Source: an uncultured Candidatus Saccharibacteria bacterium
Lineage (GTDB): Bacteria > Patescibacteriota > Saccharimonadia > Saccharimonadales > Saccharimonadaceae
Direction of reading: 5' to 3'
Length of the DNA: 40,533 bases
Assembly (NCBI GenBank): GCA_938033695.1
Contig: CALHKE010000002.1
Location: 1-40,533, forward strand
Below the pieces are notes generated by a model. It was not told where the DNA came from and did no database searches. It saw nothing but the letters and a program-made list of their open reading frames with translations. This document shows positions 23,864-33,033 of this stretch, piece by piece (the first letter of the stretch is position 1; each line of letters starts with the position of its first letter). A program made the position numbers and the translations under genes.

Positions 23864-24579
23864 TTTTGCTCCCAGTTATTAAAAAATTCCAAAAATCGTT
23901 CTCGCATTTTCGCCTGACTCATATATATCAACACCGGATTCCCCTCCAAATCCATCAAAGTTCCCAAACTTTCGCTTGGTACATAAAAAGTCGTGCGGTG
24001 CTTTGCTGAAAGTCGCATCAAAATCCGCTCATACCATTTCTCTGTCTGATCATAAATCTCGAAACGCTCGATAAATCTGCGATATTTTTTCTTCGCAAAA
24101 TCTTTTGGATAAAACACGAATACTTCACCAAATCGCGTCAGGTCCGCATCTACTTTCATCAGCACCAAACACTGAATCTCCGGACTAAACCCAATCAAAA
24201 GATTCGTATAGATCGCTTCCGTTACCGTACGAGTCGCCAGCTCCTCATTCTCGTTATAAAATTCCCGTGTCTTAGTGTCTTCATCGATATGATAACCCGC
24301 TACCAATTGAAACTGCTCAGGCAAAAGCACTCTCTCTGCTTCTTCACGCACCGGATGTTCCGCCCCGTCATCAAATACCACATCCTCTGCCTCACCGCGC
24401 TCCACTCTAACCCCAGCGCCACTTTCCAAATTATATTTTTCCAGCCCCGCCATAAAAATTCGCGCCATTTTCAGCTGATTTTCTGCCACCCACTCTCTAT
24501 CCACTTCTGGCTGATTTTTCGCAAAGAAAAATTCAAAAATCCCCCGACCTTTGTTTGTTTTTACACCTAATTGCACCAT
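23860..24579 (-). CDS. Unknown protein, first gene of the polA operon
   Basis: 239 aa, soluble, acidic in the middle, with no signal peptide or membrane helix. I do not recognise it. It alternates predicted beta and alpha segments, with EIQCLVLMKVDADLTRFGEVFVFYPKDF as the most ordered stretch and a C-terminal FVPSESLGTLMDLEGNPVLIYMSQ block. TGA-TAAGAT ends 7 nt before ATG 24579, so transcription probably begins at the start codon. Its stop overlaps the start of the P-loop kinase (ATGA). The position upstream of kinase-polA-rhuM suggests a nucleotide or DNA-related job only by association. Confidence 0.65.
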   Translation of the reverse strand: MVQLGVKTNKGRGIFEFFFAKNQPEVDREWVAENQLKMARIFMAGLEKYNLESGAGVRVERGEAEDVVFDDGAEHPVREEAERVLLPEQFQLVAGYHIDEDTKTREFYNENEELATRTVTEAIYTNLLIGFSPEIQCLVLMKVDADLTRFGEVFVFYPKDFAKKKYRRFIERFEIYDQTEKWYERILMRLSAKHRTTFYVPSESLGTLMDLEGNPVLIYMSQAKMRERFLEFFNNWEQK

Positions 24580-24624
24580 TACTTTTATCTTATCACAGGT
24601 TAGAGCGGAATAAAACTCATGCCA

Positions 24625-27354
24625 CTATGGTTTACGCGTAAAGTAACCCTGCACCCCCGGACGATCCACTCGAAGCCAAGAGAGATCCGCCGTACTTGGG
24701 TCGGCCAAGAATGAGCCGTTTCCGCCGCGAAGCTTTTTGCGGTTCGTAAAAATACTACCGTAATTAGTAATTTTCGCTGTACCAAAATCACTACTTACGT
24801 ATATTTTCTCCAATTTATCTTTATCAACATCAGAAGAATTAATATAAAACATAGAATCTACCGACTTGACGTTATTAGTATCAAACGATGATAAATCCAA
24901 TTCCGTCAAACTATAAGTCCCCCTAAACATACTGCCCATATAAATAACATTGCTCGTGTTAAATGAAGAAATATTTAAATTTTTTAGTTCATACATACCA
25001 TCAAACATAGCTGCCATATTAGTGACCTTTTCCGTATTAAAATGCGAAAGATCCAAACTAATCATTTTGTTTAAACCACCAAACATCTGTACCATATTAG
25101 TTACGTTACCAGTATCAAAAGAACTAATATTTAAATTCGTCAATTTACTCATTGCATAAAACATACTACCCATATCCGTCACCTTTGTGGTATTAAAATT
25201 AGTTAAATTTAAAGTCGGTAATCTATAAGCATACTGAAACATCCCCTCCATCCTCATCACTTCACTAGTATTGAATGACGAAACATCTAAAACCGAAACA
25301 TTCCACATTCCACAAAACATATAACTCATATTTTTCACCTTTGAAGTATCAAAACTAGTTAAATCCAAGTTGGTAATCCGATTTAAATTATAAAACATAC
25401 TACTCATATCCGTGACTTTGCTAGTCTTGAAATTCGCCAAATTAAGTACCGGCAGATTAGATGTATCTCTAAACATACTAGACATCGTCATAACATTTTC
25501 AGTGTTAAATGTTGATATATCAAGTTCCGTCAAAGCAGTCATTTCCTGGAACATACCACTCATACTTTTTACTTTTGAAGTATCGAAATGTGTGAGATCT
25601 AAGTTTATAATTTTTTTACAATACGAAAACATACTAGTCATATCTGTCACATTACTGGTATTAAAACTCGAAATATTCAGATTCATAAGTTCCCACATAC
25701 CAGAAAACATATAATTCATTTCTTTCACCTTCGTAGTATCAAAATGCGAAAGGTCCAAGTTTTGTAATTTTTTAGTATAGGAAAACATCCCATACATATT
25801 CTCTACATTCCTAGTATCAAAAGAACCTATATTTAAATCTACAAGATTACTCATAGAACCAAACATATATCGCATGCTGGTCACCTTTGAAGTATTAAAA
25901 TTTGAGAGATTTAAAGAATCTAATCCTGAAACACCACTAAACATAGCATTCATATAAACTACGTTTTTCGTATTGAAACTTGAGATATTTAAATTATTAA
26001 GTTTAGACATATCAGTGAACATATTACTCATATTCGTTACTTTTGAGGTATCAAAATTAGTTAAATTCAGCGAGCTTAATCCCCTCATGTAGCTAAACAT
26101 ACCACCCATATTTGTCACGTTACCAGTATTAAAATTAGAAATATTTAGACTTGTAAGTGCACTCATAAACATGAACATACTATACATATTTGTTACATTG
26201 TTAGTATTAAACATTGAGATGTCCATATTAGTCATCTTGGATAAATCATAAAACATTCTACCCATATTCGTCACTTTACTAGTATCAAATCCGGTAAAAT
26301 TAATCGAACCTAACTTCCTAGAGTTAGCGAACATATTATTCATATCTACTACATTCTTTGTATTAAAAAACGATAAATCCAGGCTCTCTATATTTTCCAT
26401 ATCAGAAAACATATCATGCATATCTGTCACCTCAGACATATCTAATCCCTTCATGAATTCAATATCTGTCAGGTTTTTAAATCTCACTAACATATTGCTA
26501 CAATCTTTATTTAGAAATATCTTCTGTTCAGCAGAGTAAAAATAAACTGTTTGATCCGCAGAATTATACCAAGCCAAAATCGGATAATCTGAATCATCTG
26601 CTGAGATATCCTTGATTTTTACCGTTTCCTCAGGCGCAGTTTCACTACGCTTGATATAGTGCGCAAAATCTTTATATCGATAACTTCCATAGTATTCCTG
26701 GTGACGATCTAAATCCGCTATCCTGTTATTAAAATCATAGCCTTTCGCCATTATCGCCTTTGGCTCGTATGAATTCGGTACCACTGAAAAAATTAATTTA
26801 TTTGTATATTTTCCACTGTCTAAATTATTACTAATCTTTATCCCAATCTGGATATTTTTCTCTTCATTACTCCATCCATAGTTTGAAGTAGAAATCAGTG
26901 TTTTTGGTGCTGAAACTCCCGGGATTGAACTAAAATTATTCTCATCTCTAATCTTGTATCCCCAACTATTTTCCGTAAAATTATTTAGATTTTCTGCATG
27001 ATCAATTGAATTAATTTTGGTCGTACCGCCAGTCGATTCGTTCACGAGCGCTGTTTCATCAGTCTCGGTACTCAAGGTCGCCACGTAGCCACTTTTTAAA
27101 TTACGCGTCACCTGAAATCTAAAATCAAAACTTCTCGTGCCATTAGTATAATAATTCAGCATATCTCTTCCATTAGCAGAGACCTCGGATTTATCTACAG
27201 AAGCAGAAAGTGTCGGTACAAATGCAGCCGACACTTTTTCCCCACCAAAACCCATGAATCCTAAATTCGCCAAGAAAAGAAATGCGAGAAAACCAGCAAA
27301 ATTTCTCATATTCTTTTTGTAAATATCAAAAATCGCACTTTTTCCCATTCCCAT
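24625..27354 (-). CDS. BspA-like/DUF285 surface protein, long form (about 21 repeats)
   Basis: 909 aa. A signal peptide (basic MGMGKSAIFDIYKKN, then FLAFLFLANLGFMGFG; cleavage near VSA) and a roughly 240-residue beta-rich N-terminal domain (TLSASVDKSEVSANG...GYVATLSTETDETALV). About 21 DUF285 leucine-rich units of 26 residues follow (MxxMFxxMxxLxxLNISxFxTxxVxN), then the C-terminal cap LRGGNGSFLADPS...WLRVDRPGVQGYFTRKP. Units alternate between DTSKV and NTxNV types, a 52-residue super-repeat. It is likely an adhesin-like surface protein; anchoring is unknown. A TGC-TAATAT box lies 9 nt before the first ATG. It shares the array with four paralogues but has a different signal peptide and no poly-G tract. 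Confidence 0.85.
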   Translation of the reverse strand: MGMGKSAIFDIYKKNMRNFAGFLAFLFLANLGFMGFGGEKVSAAFVPTLSASVDKSEVSANGRDMLNYYTNGTRSFDFRFQVTRNLKSGYVATLSTETDETALVNESTGGTTKINSIDHAENLNNFTENSWGYKIRDENNFSSIPGVSAPKTLISTSNYGWSNEEKNIQIGIKISNNLDSGKYTNKLIFSVVPNSYEPKAIMAKGYDFNNRIADLDRHQEYYGSYRYKDFAHYIKRSETAPEETVKIKDISADDSDYPILAWYNSADQTVYFYSAEQKIFLNKDCSNMLVRFKNLTDIEFMKGLDMSEVTDMHDMFSDMENIESLDLSFFNTKNVVDMNNMFANSRKLGSINFTGFDTSKVTNMGRMFYDLSKMTNMDISMFNTNNVTNMYSMFMFMSALTSLNISNFNTGNVTNMGGMFSYMRGLSSLNLTNFDTSKVTNMSNMFTDMSKLNNLNISSFNTKNVVYMNAMFSGVSGLDSLNLSNFNTSKVTSMRYMFGSMSNLVDLNIGSFDTRNVENMYGMFSYTKKLQNLDLSHFDTTKVKEMNYMFSGMWELMNLNISSFNTSNVTDMTSMFSYCKKIINLDLTHFDTSKVKSMSGMFQEMTALTELDISTFNTENVMTMSSMFRDTSNLPVLNLANFKTSKVTDMSSMFYNLNRITNLDLTSFDTSKVKNMSYMFCGMWNVSVLDVSSFNTSEVMRMEGMFQYAYRLPTLNLTNFNTTKVTDMGSMFYAMSKLTNLNISSFDTGNVTNMVQMFGGLNKMISLDLSHFNTEKVTNMAAMFDGMYELKNLNISSFNTSNVIYMGSMFRGTYSLTELDLSSFDTNNVKSVDSMFYINSSDVDKDKLEKIYVSSDFGTAKITNYGSIFTNRKKLRGGNGSFLADPSTADLSWLRVDRPGVQGYFTRKP

Positions 27355-27445
27355 ATAGCTTATATATTAGCATATCCGAAATGAAAAATTAAGCCCAATC
27401 TTTAATTTATAACTCGATAAACCCCCATCCTCTAATAAATCAAAA

Positions 27446-29396
27446 CTACGGAACCACCACCCAAGTCGAACCGATACAAAATGGATTCCCCGTTCCCGAA
27501 ACATAAGTACAACCCGCGCCCACCGTCAAACTCGGCCTGCGGTAAAAAATCCCTTCACTGCCACCCGTTTCCATCGCCGAAATCACAAACTTTTTCGAGG
27601 CATAAATATGCTCCAAGTAATCCACCTGATCATGTCCATAGATATCTGCCCTACCTAGCCCAAACATATATCGAAAATCCCGTACATTACTTGTATCAAA
27701 ACTTGAAATATTTAGATTTTTCAAACCTTCCATACCACCAAACATTCCGTTCATCGTAGTTACACTACGCGTATCAAAACTTGGCAAACTCAAGTTCTCT
27801 ATCGCCAGCATCGAATTAAACATGTTCGACATATCCGTCACTTTTGCAGTATTAAAATTATTCAGGTTCAGTGTTGTCACTTTTGCCACCCCACCAAACA
27901 TATCTTTCATAATTGTTACATTAGAAGTATCAAAGCTCGAAACATCCAAACTCTCCAGCGCCCACATATTATTAAACATTTTTTCCATCGTCGTAACACG
28001 ACTAGTATTTAGATGCCCTAAATTTAGTGTTTTTATTTTATGATCCTGAGCAAACATCATCGCCATATCTTCCACCTTTGAAGTATCAAAATTTGATATA
28101 TCTAACGACTCAAGTTCAAGCATATTTGCAAACATATTTCGCGTCTTCTTTACATTTCGCGTATCAAAATTCGACACATTAAGATTTTTAATTTTTCGTA
28201 CGTCATAAAACATATTAACCATAATCTCGACTTTACTAGTATTGAAACTCGACAAGTTTAAATTCACAAGCTCTCGCGTCCCAGAAAACATATCGTTCAT
28301 ATAGACTACATTCGAGGTATCAAAGCTCGACAAATCTAAATTTTTTAATGCAAAATTTGCGTAAAACATACTTGTCATATTATTTACTTTTGAAGTATTA
28401 AATCCAGCAAAATTCACCAATGCTAAATTCGAACAATTTGAGAAAAAATCACGTATATTTTCTATATTTTTACCATCAAAATTTTGCATATCTATTTCTT
28501 GTAAACCACTAAAGTTGTGGAACATGTAGCTACTATCTTTATTTAATTCAATTTTCTCCGCATCGGAATAATAATATGCAGTCCCAGAAATCGTATCGAA
28601 CCAAGCCAAAATTTCATAATCTGAATCTGGGTCTTCTATGTTTATGGCTGCCTGCGACACGCTTGGTCTCGTCACTGACTTTTTCACATACCGGATATTA
28701 GTCATCATCGCCACACTACTATCCCACGAGGCAAATCCTGTATTTGTATCTAGAGCCCCTACCCTTGTATTAAAATCCGGACCATTTGTCATTATGGCGC
28801 GCATTGTGTATGAATTCGAGACAAAAGATAAAATTAATTTATTCGTGTAATTCCCTGATTCTAGATTATCCGCTAGCTTCATGCCGATACTCAGCTGATT
28901 CGATTCATTGCCGTTAGTCTTCCCTGCCGTTTGGAGAATTTGCGCTGGCGTAGAAAGTGCGGGAATCGGCGCGTAATTCGTGGATACCCCGAACTTATAA
29001 CCCCAAGTATTATTTGGCAAATTATTTAAGGATAAGTTCGTGTTAACCGAATTAATTTTCGCACCAACAGTAGAAGTTGTATTAGTCAGTGCAGTGTTAT
29101 CCGTTTCAGCACTCAATGTAGCAGTGTAGCCGGTGCGGTTATTGGTATTCACGGTGAAATTAAACGGAATCTCTATGGTTTTATCTGTAGAATTAATCAC
29201 TTGATTCCCATTCACCTGCAGATTGGCCTGATCCACCGAAGCCGAAAGTGTCGGTACGAAGAGAGCCGAAGTGTCATTAATGAAGATGAAATTAAAAGAA
29301 AAAATTAAACCAAAAAATACAAAAAGTGGCTTTAATACCCTATTAAACCACCCCCCCCCCGTGGGGTTTTTGCGTATGCGATTTTTGGCCTTGCAT
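27446..29396 (-). CDS. BspA-like/DUF285 surface protein, phase-OFF by a 10-G tract
   Basis: About 650 codons if in frame. From ATG 29396 the start reads MQGQKSHTQKPHGGGVV-stop: the tract of ten Gs (29351-29360) shifts the frame, and UAA is met at 29343-29345. With nine Gs the frame runs on through WFNRV...FINDTSALFVPTLSASVDQANLQVNG and the entire gene with no other stop. It has the beta-rich N-terminal domain, about 11 DUF285 units of 26 residues, and a C-terminus unlike the others (no RPGYFTRKP cap; ends CIGSTWVVVP). Promoter TGA-TAAAAT lies 7 nt before the ATG. A GTG start at 29236 would lack the signal peptide and is rejected. Read as a reversible contingency gene rather than a dead pseudogene (inference). 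Confidence 0.8.
29351..29360 (-). repeat. Poly-G tract, 10 Gs (out of frame)
   Basis: Ten Gs on the coding strand directly after CAC (codon 12) and before TGG TTT. Multiples of three keep the frame, so ten gives a +1 shift and early stop. Confidence 0.95.
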
Positions 29397-29403
29397 ATAA
29401 TTT

Positions 29404-29412
29404 ATTTTATCA
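29404..29412 (-). promoter_or_regulatory. Extended -10 of the 10-G surface-protein gene
   Basis: TGA-TAAAAT on the minus strand, 7 nt before ATG 29396, inside the 32-nt spacer to the preceding paralogue. Confidence 0.7.
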
Positions 29413-29428
29413 TAAACGTAATAAATAT

Positions 29429-31210
29429 TTACGGTTTTCTAGTGAAAAGACCTGGGACACCTGGGCGATCAATCTTCAAAAGATTACGAAACTCAACTGC
29501 CGTGTTTGCAATGGTCGTGCCATTACCGCCAACTAGTTGATTCCGCATATGAAAAATATCAATATTGGCAAGAGTGTCAGTATTTTGATAAGCGAATGCG
29601 GCGCTCGTATCAAAATCTGAGCTTACATAAATTTTTTTCAATCTGTTTGGATTCAAGGTGAAAAACATAGCTCTAAAAGTTTTTACCTTAGGAGTGCGAA
29701 AACTACTCAAATCCAATTCCTCCACACTATCTGTAAAGGCAAACATGCCGTTCATATTTTCAACATTTTCCGTATTAAAATTTGAGACATTAATACTAGT
29801 AAGACCGACGCAACCATTAAACATACCGTCCATTAAAGTGACTTTTTTCGTATCAAAATTAGAGAGATCGATAGACGATAAGGCATACATACCAAAGAAC
29901 ATTTGTTGCATATTGGTAACATTTTGCGTATTAAAATGTGAAAGATTCAAAGCATGAAGGCTATGATCATTCGCAAACATAAAGCTCATATCGGTCACGT
30001 TCAAGGTATCAAAAGTAGCAGGCAGCTGCAGTTGTTTCAATTTATGCATACCAGAAAACATGTAGCTCATATTCGTGATATTACGTGTATTAAAATTCGA
30101 GATATCAATATTTTCAATATTAGCCATACCGTAAAATAATGCATTCATATTTGTCACATTCGAAGTATCAAAAGAACTAATATTCAAATTCGTTAAATTC
30201 GACATTCCATAGAACATTTTATCCATATTTGTTAAACTCTGCGTATTAAAATTCGATAAATCCAGCGAAACCAATTTTTCATCACCAAAAAACATATTCC
30301 CCATACCCCTCACTTTAGATGTATCAAAGCTCGATATATCAAGCGAAGTTAAATTCACCAGATTATAAAACATCGCGTTACTATCATCATTCAAAAAAAT
30401 CTTCTCGGCTTCCGTATAGTAATATGCTGTCTTCGTGACAGAATCATACCAAGCTTTAATTTCATAATCCGAATTAGCTTCATCTTCAAGACTTACAGTG
30501 TTTACCCCAAAGCTAGACGCCGTAGCGCTTCGCATAATATGTTCAATTTTATTACCACCCGTCTCAAAAGTTTTTAACTTGGTATTAAAATTAATACCAG
30601 TGGTCATTAAGGCGCGCATAGTGTATGGATTCGAAACAAAAGAAAGGATTAGCTTGTTTGTATAATTCCCTGATTCGAGATTATCGGCTAATTTCATACC
30701 GATACTTAACTGGTTCGATTCATTACCATTAGTCTTCCCTGCCGTTTGGATAATCTGCACCGGTGTAGACAAAGCTGGAATCGGTGCATAGTTTGAAGAT
30801 GTTCCAAACTTATAACCCCAAGTATTATTTGGTAAATTATTCAGCATCAAGCTCGTACTTATAGAATCGATTTTCGCACCAACCGCAGACCCTGCATTAA
30901 TCAGCGCGGTATTATCCGTTTCAGCACTGAGCGTGGCAATATAGCCAGTACGATTATTGGTATTTACGGTAAAATTAAACGGAATTTCTGTAGTTTTATC
31001 TGTCGAATTTATCACTTGATTACCGTTAACTTGTAAATTTACTTGATCCACGGAAGCAGATAATGTTGGCATAAATAGTGCGGAAGTATTATTAGTGAGA
31101 ATGAGGTTCGAGAAAGAAATTAAGGCCAAAAATAAACCGAGAAATTTTAATTCCCAGCTAAACCACCCCCCCCCGTGAGGGTTTGAGGATTGTGATTTTT
31201 GGCCTTGCAT
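29429..31210 (-). CDS. BspA-like/DUF285 surface protein, phase-ON (9-G tract)
   Basis: 593 aa, intact. Signal peptide region MQGQKSQSSNPHGGGWFSW followed by a hydrophobic core LKFLGLFLALISF and a likely cut after TSA. The run of nine Gs (31166-31174) encodes the three glycines of the n-region and keeps the frame open. The N-terminal domain (ASVDQVNLQVNGNQVIN) is nearly identical to the two neighbours. About nine DUF285 units follow, then the cap LVGGNGTTIANTA...LKIDRPGVPGLFTRKP. It is the only tract-bearing paralogue predicted to be expressed in this assembly. TGT-TAAAAT lies 6 nt before the ATG. Confidence 0.87.
   Translation of the reverse strand: MQGQKSQSSNPHGGGWFSWELKFLGLFLALISFSNLILTNNTSALFMPTLSASVDQVNLQVNGNQVINSTDKTTEIPFNFTVNTNNRTGYIATLSAETDNTALINAGSAVGAKIDSISTSLMLNNLPNNTWGYKFGTSSNYAPIPALSTPVQIIQTAGKTNGNESNQLSIGMKLADNLESGNYTNKLILSFVSNPYTMRALMTTGINFNTKLKTFETGGNKIEHIMRSATASSFGVNTVSLEDEANSDYEIKAWYDSVTKTAYYYTEAEKIFLNDDSNAMFYNLVNLTSLDISSFDTSKVRGMGNMFFGDEKLVSLDLSNFNTQSLTNMDKMFYGMSNLTNLNISSFDTSNVTNMNALFYGMANIENIDISNFNTRNITNMSYMFSGMHKLKQLQLPATFDTLNVTDMSFMFANDHSLHALNLSHFNTQNVTNMQQMFFGMYALSSIDLSNFDTKKVTLMDGMFNGCVGLTSINVSNFNTENVENMNGMFAFTDSVEELDLSSFRTPKVKTFRAMFFTLNPNRLKKIYVSSDFDTSAAFAYQNTDTLANIDIFHMRNQLVGGNGTTIANTAVEFRNLLKIDRPGVPGLFTRKP
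31166..31174 (-). repeat. Poly-G tract, 9 Gs (in frame)
   Basis: Nine Gs after codon 12 (CAC), followed by TGG TTT AGC; the frame continues into the full-length protein. Confidence 0.95.
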
Positions 31211-31216
31211 ATATAT

Positions 31217-31225
31217 ATTTTAACA
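31217..31225 (-). promoter_or_regulatory. Extended -10 of the 9-G surface-protein gene
   Basis: TGT-TAAAAT, ending 6 nt before ATG 31210; part of the shared block TTTATGnTAAAAT...ATGCAAGGCC. Confidence 0.7.
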
Positions 31226-31241
31226 TAAACAAATTCGATTT

Positions 31242-32999
31242 TTATGGTTTTCGGGTGAAGTATCCTGGGCGGCCATTGGTTGGATCGTCTATACGGAGCC
31301 AAGTTTTATCGGCAGTAGAAGGGTCGGCAAGATATGAACCGGCACCACCGCGGAGTTTATTGCGGTTCTTAAATATATCGGTAAAATTTGTAAGTTTGGA
31401 TGTGTCAAAATCATTGTTTACATATATTTTCTCTAGTTTATCACTATATCTATTTTCATCTGAAATTGCGAAAATATAATCCATATCAGTCACATTGGAA
31501 GTATCAATGTTGGAGATATCTAGACTGGCAAGATTAAGTACATCATAAAACATACCACTCATATCTGTTACTCTAGAAGTATCGAAACTAGATATATTAA
31601 GGCTGGTAAGATTATGCATGCCCCAGAATATATATCCCATATTTGTTACCTTGGAAGTGTCGAAGTTGGAGAGGTCAAGATTGATGAGGCTAGACATACG
31701 GGAAAACATATTGTTCATATCAGTCACATTGGAAGTATCGAAGCTCGAGAGGTTAAGACTAGTGAGTTTAAATGCATAGGAAAACATACCACTCGTATTT
31801 GCCACTTTAGAAGTGTTAAAATTAGAAAGATCAAGACTAGTGAGATTATACATATAGGAAAACATATTGTTCATATCAGTCACATTGGAAGTATCGAAGC
31901 TCGAGAGATCGAGATTAGTAAGACTGGACATATATTTGAACATGCCGCTCATATTTGTCACATTGGAAGTATCGAAGTTGGAGAGATTAAGACTAGTGAT
32001 ATTATCCACGCTATAAAACATGCCGCTCATATTTGTCACATTGGAAGTGTTGAAGTTGGAGAGGTCAAGATTGTTGAGACTAAACATAGTAAAAAACATC
32101 CCGCTCATATTTGTCACTTTAGAAGTATCGAAATTGGAGAGATTAAGACTAATAAGACCAATCATATAGTTGAACATATTGCTACTATCTGGGTTTAAAT
32201 ACACCTTATCAGTTTCAGTATAATAATAAGCCGTTTTATCAGTCGGATCTAACCAAAGCTTAATTTCACAATCAGACTCCTCGTCTTCAATATTCACGGC
32301 ATTCATGGAAGTGTATGGAGCTACAGGACTTTTCTTGAAGTGTTCGATTTTATTTATTGTAGTTTCTAAGGCTTTTAGTTTTACATTAAAATCTAGACCT
32401 TCGGTCATAAGGGCGATACGCTCATAGTTATTTGTTAGTATTGAAAATATTAGCTTATTATTATAATTTCCACTCTCGAGATTATCTCCTAGCTTTAAAC
32501 CAATTTCTAGATTATTCGTTTCATTACCATTAGTCCTACTGGCTGTCTGTATGACGCTCATTGGAGTAGTGAGCTTTGGAATTGATGAAAAATTAGTATT
32601 ACCACCGATTTTTACACCCCAGGTATTATTTGAAAAATCTCCTAGTAGTTTAGTGGAAGAAATCGAATTAATTTTTGCGCCATTCGTAGAATCGTTATTC
32701 ACTAGCGCCGTTTCATCAGTTTCAGAATTTAAAGTCGCCGTATAGCCAGTCTTGTTATTCGTATTTACTATAAGATTTAGCGGAATTTCTGCAGTTTTAT
32801 CCGTAGAATTAATCACTTGATTGCCATTCACCTGCAGGTTCGCTTGATCCACCGAAGCCGAAAGTGTCGGCGTAAATAAAGCCGAGACTTCGTTCGAATT
32901 AAAGTTTAAACTAAGAAAAGAAACCAAAAACCCAGCACCCACTACGAAAATATTTTTCCACAAAAATAATTTAGAAGAATGTGATTTTTGGCCTTGCAT
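31242..32999 (-). CDS. BspA-like/DUF285 surface protein without a poly-G switch
   Basis: 585 aa. It starts MQGQKSHSSKLFLWKN, so the first six codons and the promoter match the switchable paralogues, but the poly-G run is absent and replaced by ordinary codons. A hydrophobic core (IFVVGAGFLVSFLSL) and SALFTP follow, then the shared N-terminal domain and nine very regular DUF285 units (MSGMFxxMxxLTSLNLSNFDTSNVTD). The cap RGGAGSYLADPSTADKTWLRIDDPTNGRPGYFTRKP ends the protein. The repeat DNA is the most homogeneous of the array, with a 51-bp perfect copy 156 bp apart. Predicted to be always expressed. TGG-TAAAAT lies 8 nt before ATG 32999. Confidence 0.87.
   Translation of the reverse strand: MQGQKSHSSKLFLWKNIFVVGAGFLVSFLSLNFNSNEVSALFTPTLSASVDQANLQVNGNQVINSTDKTAEIPLNLIVNTNNKTGYTATLNSETDETALVNNDSTNGAKINSISSTKLLGDFSNNTWGVKIGGNTNFSSIPKLTTPMSVIQTASRTNGNETNNLEIGLKLGDNLESGNYNNKLIFSILTNNYERIALMTEGLDFNVKLKALETTINKIEHFKKSPVAPYTSMNAVNIEDEESDCEIKLWLDPTDKTAYYYTETDKVYLNPDSSNMFNYMIGLISLNLSNFDTSKVTNMSGMFFTMFSLNNLDLSNFNTSNVTNMSGMFYSVDNITSLNLSNFDTSNVTNMSGMFKYMSSLTNLDLSSFDTSNVTDMNNMFSYMYNLTSLDLSNFNTSKVANTSGMFSYAFKLTSLNLSSFDTSNVTDMNNMFSRMSSLINLDLSNFDTSKVTNMGYIFWGMHNLTSLNISSFDTSRVTDMSGMFYDVLNLASLDISNIDTSNVTDMDYIFAISDENRYSDKLEKIYVNNDFDTSKLTNFTDIFKNRNKLRGGAGSYLADPSTADKTWLRIDDPTNGRPGYFTRKP
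31701..31907 (-). repeat. Near-identical 156-bp repeat copies inside the gene
   Basis: A 51-bp block is identical at 31701-31751 and 31857-31907, i.e. exactly two 78-bp (26-residue) units apart. Further 78-bp-spaced near copies follow at about 31941 and 32019. This points to recent duplication or gene conversion among repeat units. Confidence 0.85.
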
Positions 33000-33007
33000 A
33001 TAATCTT

Positions 33008-33016
33008 ATTTTACCA
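33008..33016 (-). promoter_or_regulatory. Extended -10 of the surface-protein gene at 32999
   Basis: TGG-TAAAAT, ending 8 nt before ATG 32999. Confidence 0.7.
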
Positions 33017-33033
33017 TAAACATTATTATTATC

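Noticed and set aside
29237..29396. Treating the 10-G and 8-G genes as dead pseudogenes or as proteins starting internally
   Set aside because: The only defect in each is the tract length, the rest of the frame is intact, and an internal start would remove the secretion signal; a reversible OFF state explains the data better, though homopolymer sequencing error remains possible.
31614..32198. Long plus-strand open frame of 194 codons with regular repeats
   Set aside because: It is the antisense shadow of the 78-bp repeats in the surface-protein gene; the regularity is inherited from the real gene.
31500..32200. Regularly spaced 78-bp repeats that might suggest a CRISPR array
   Set aside because: There are no unique spacers; repeat and 'spacer' together encode one leucine-rich-repeat protein.
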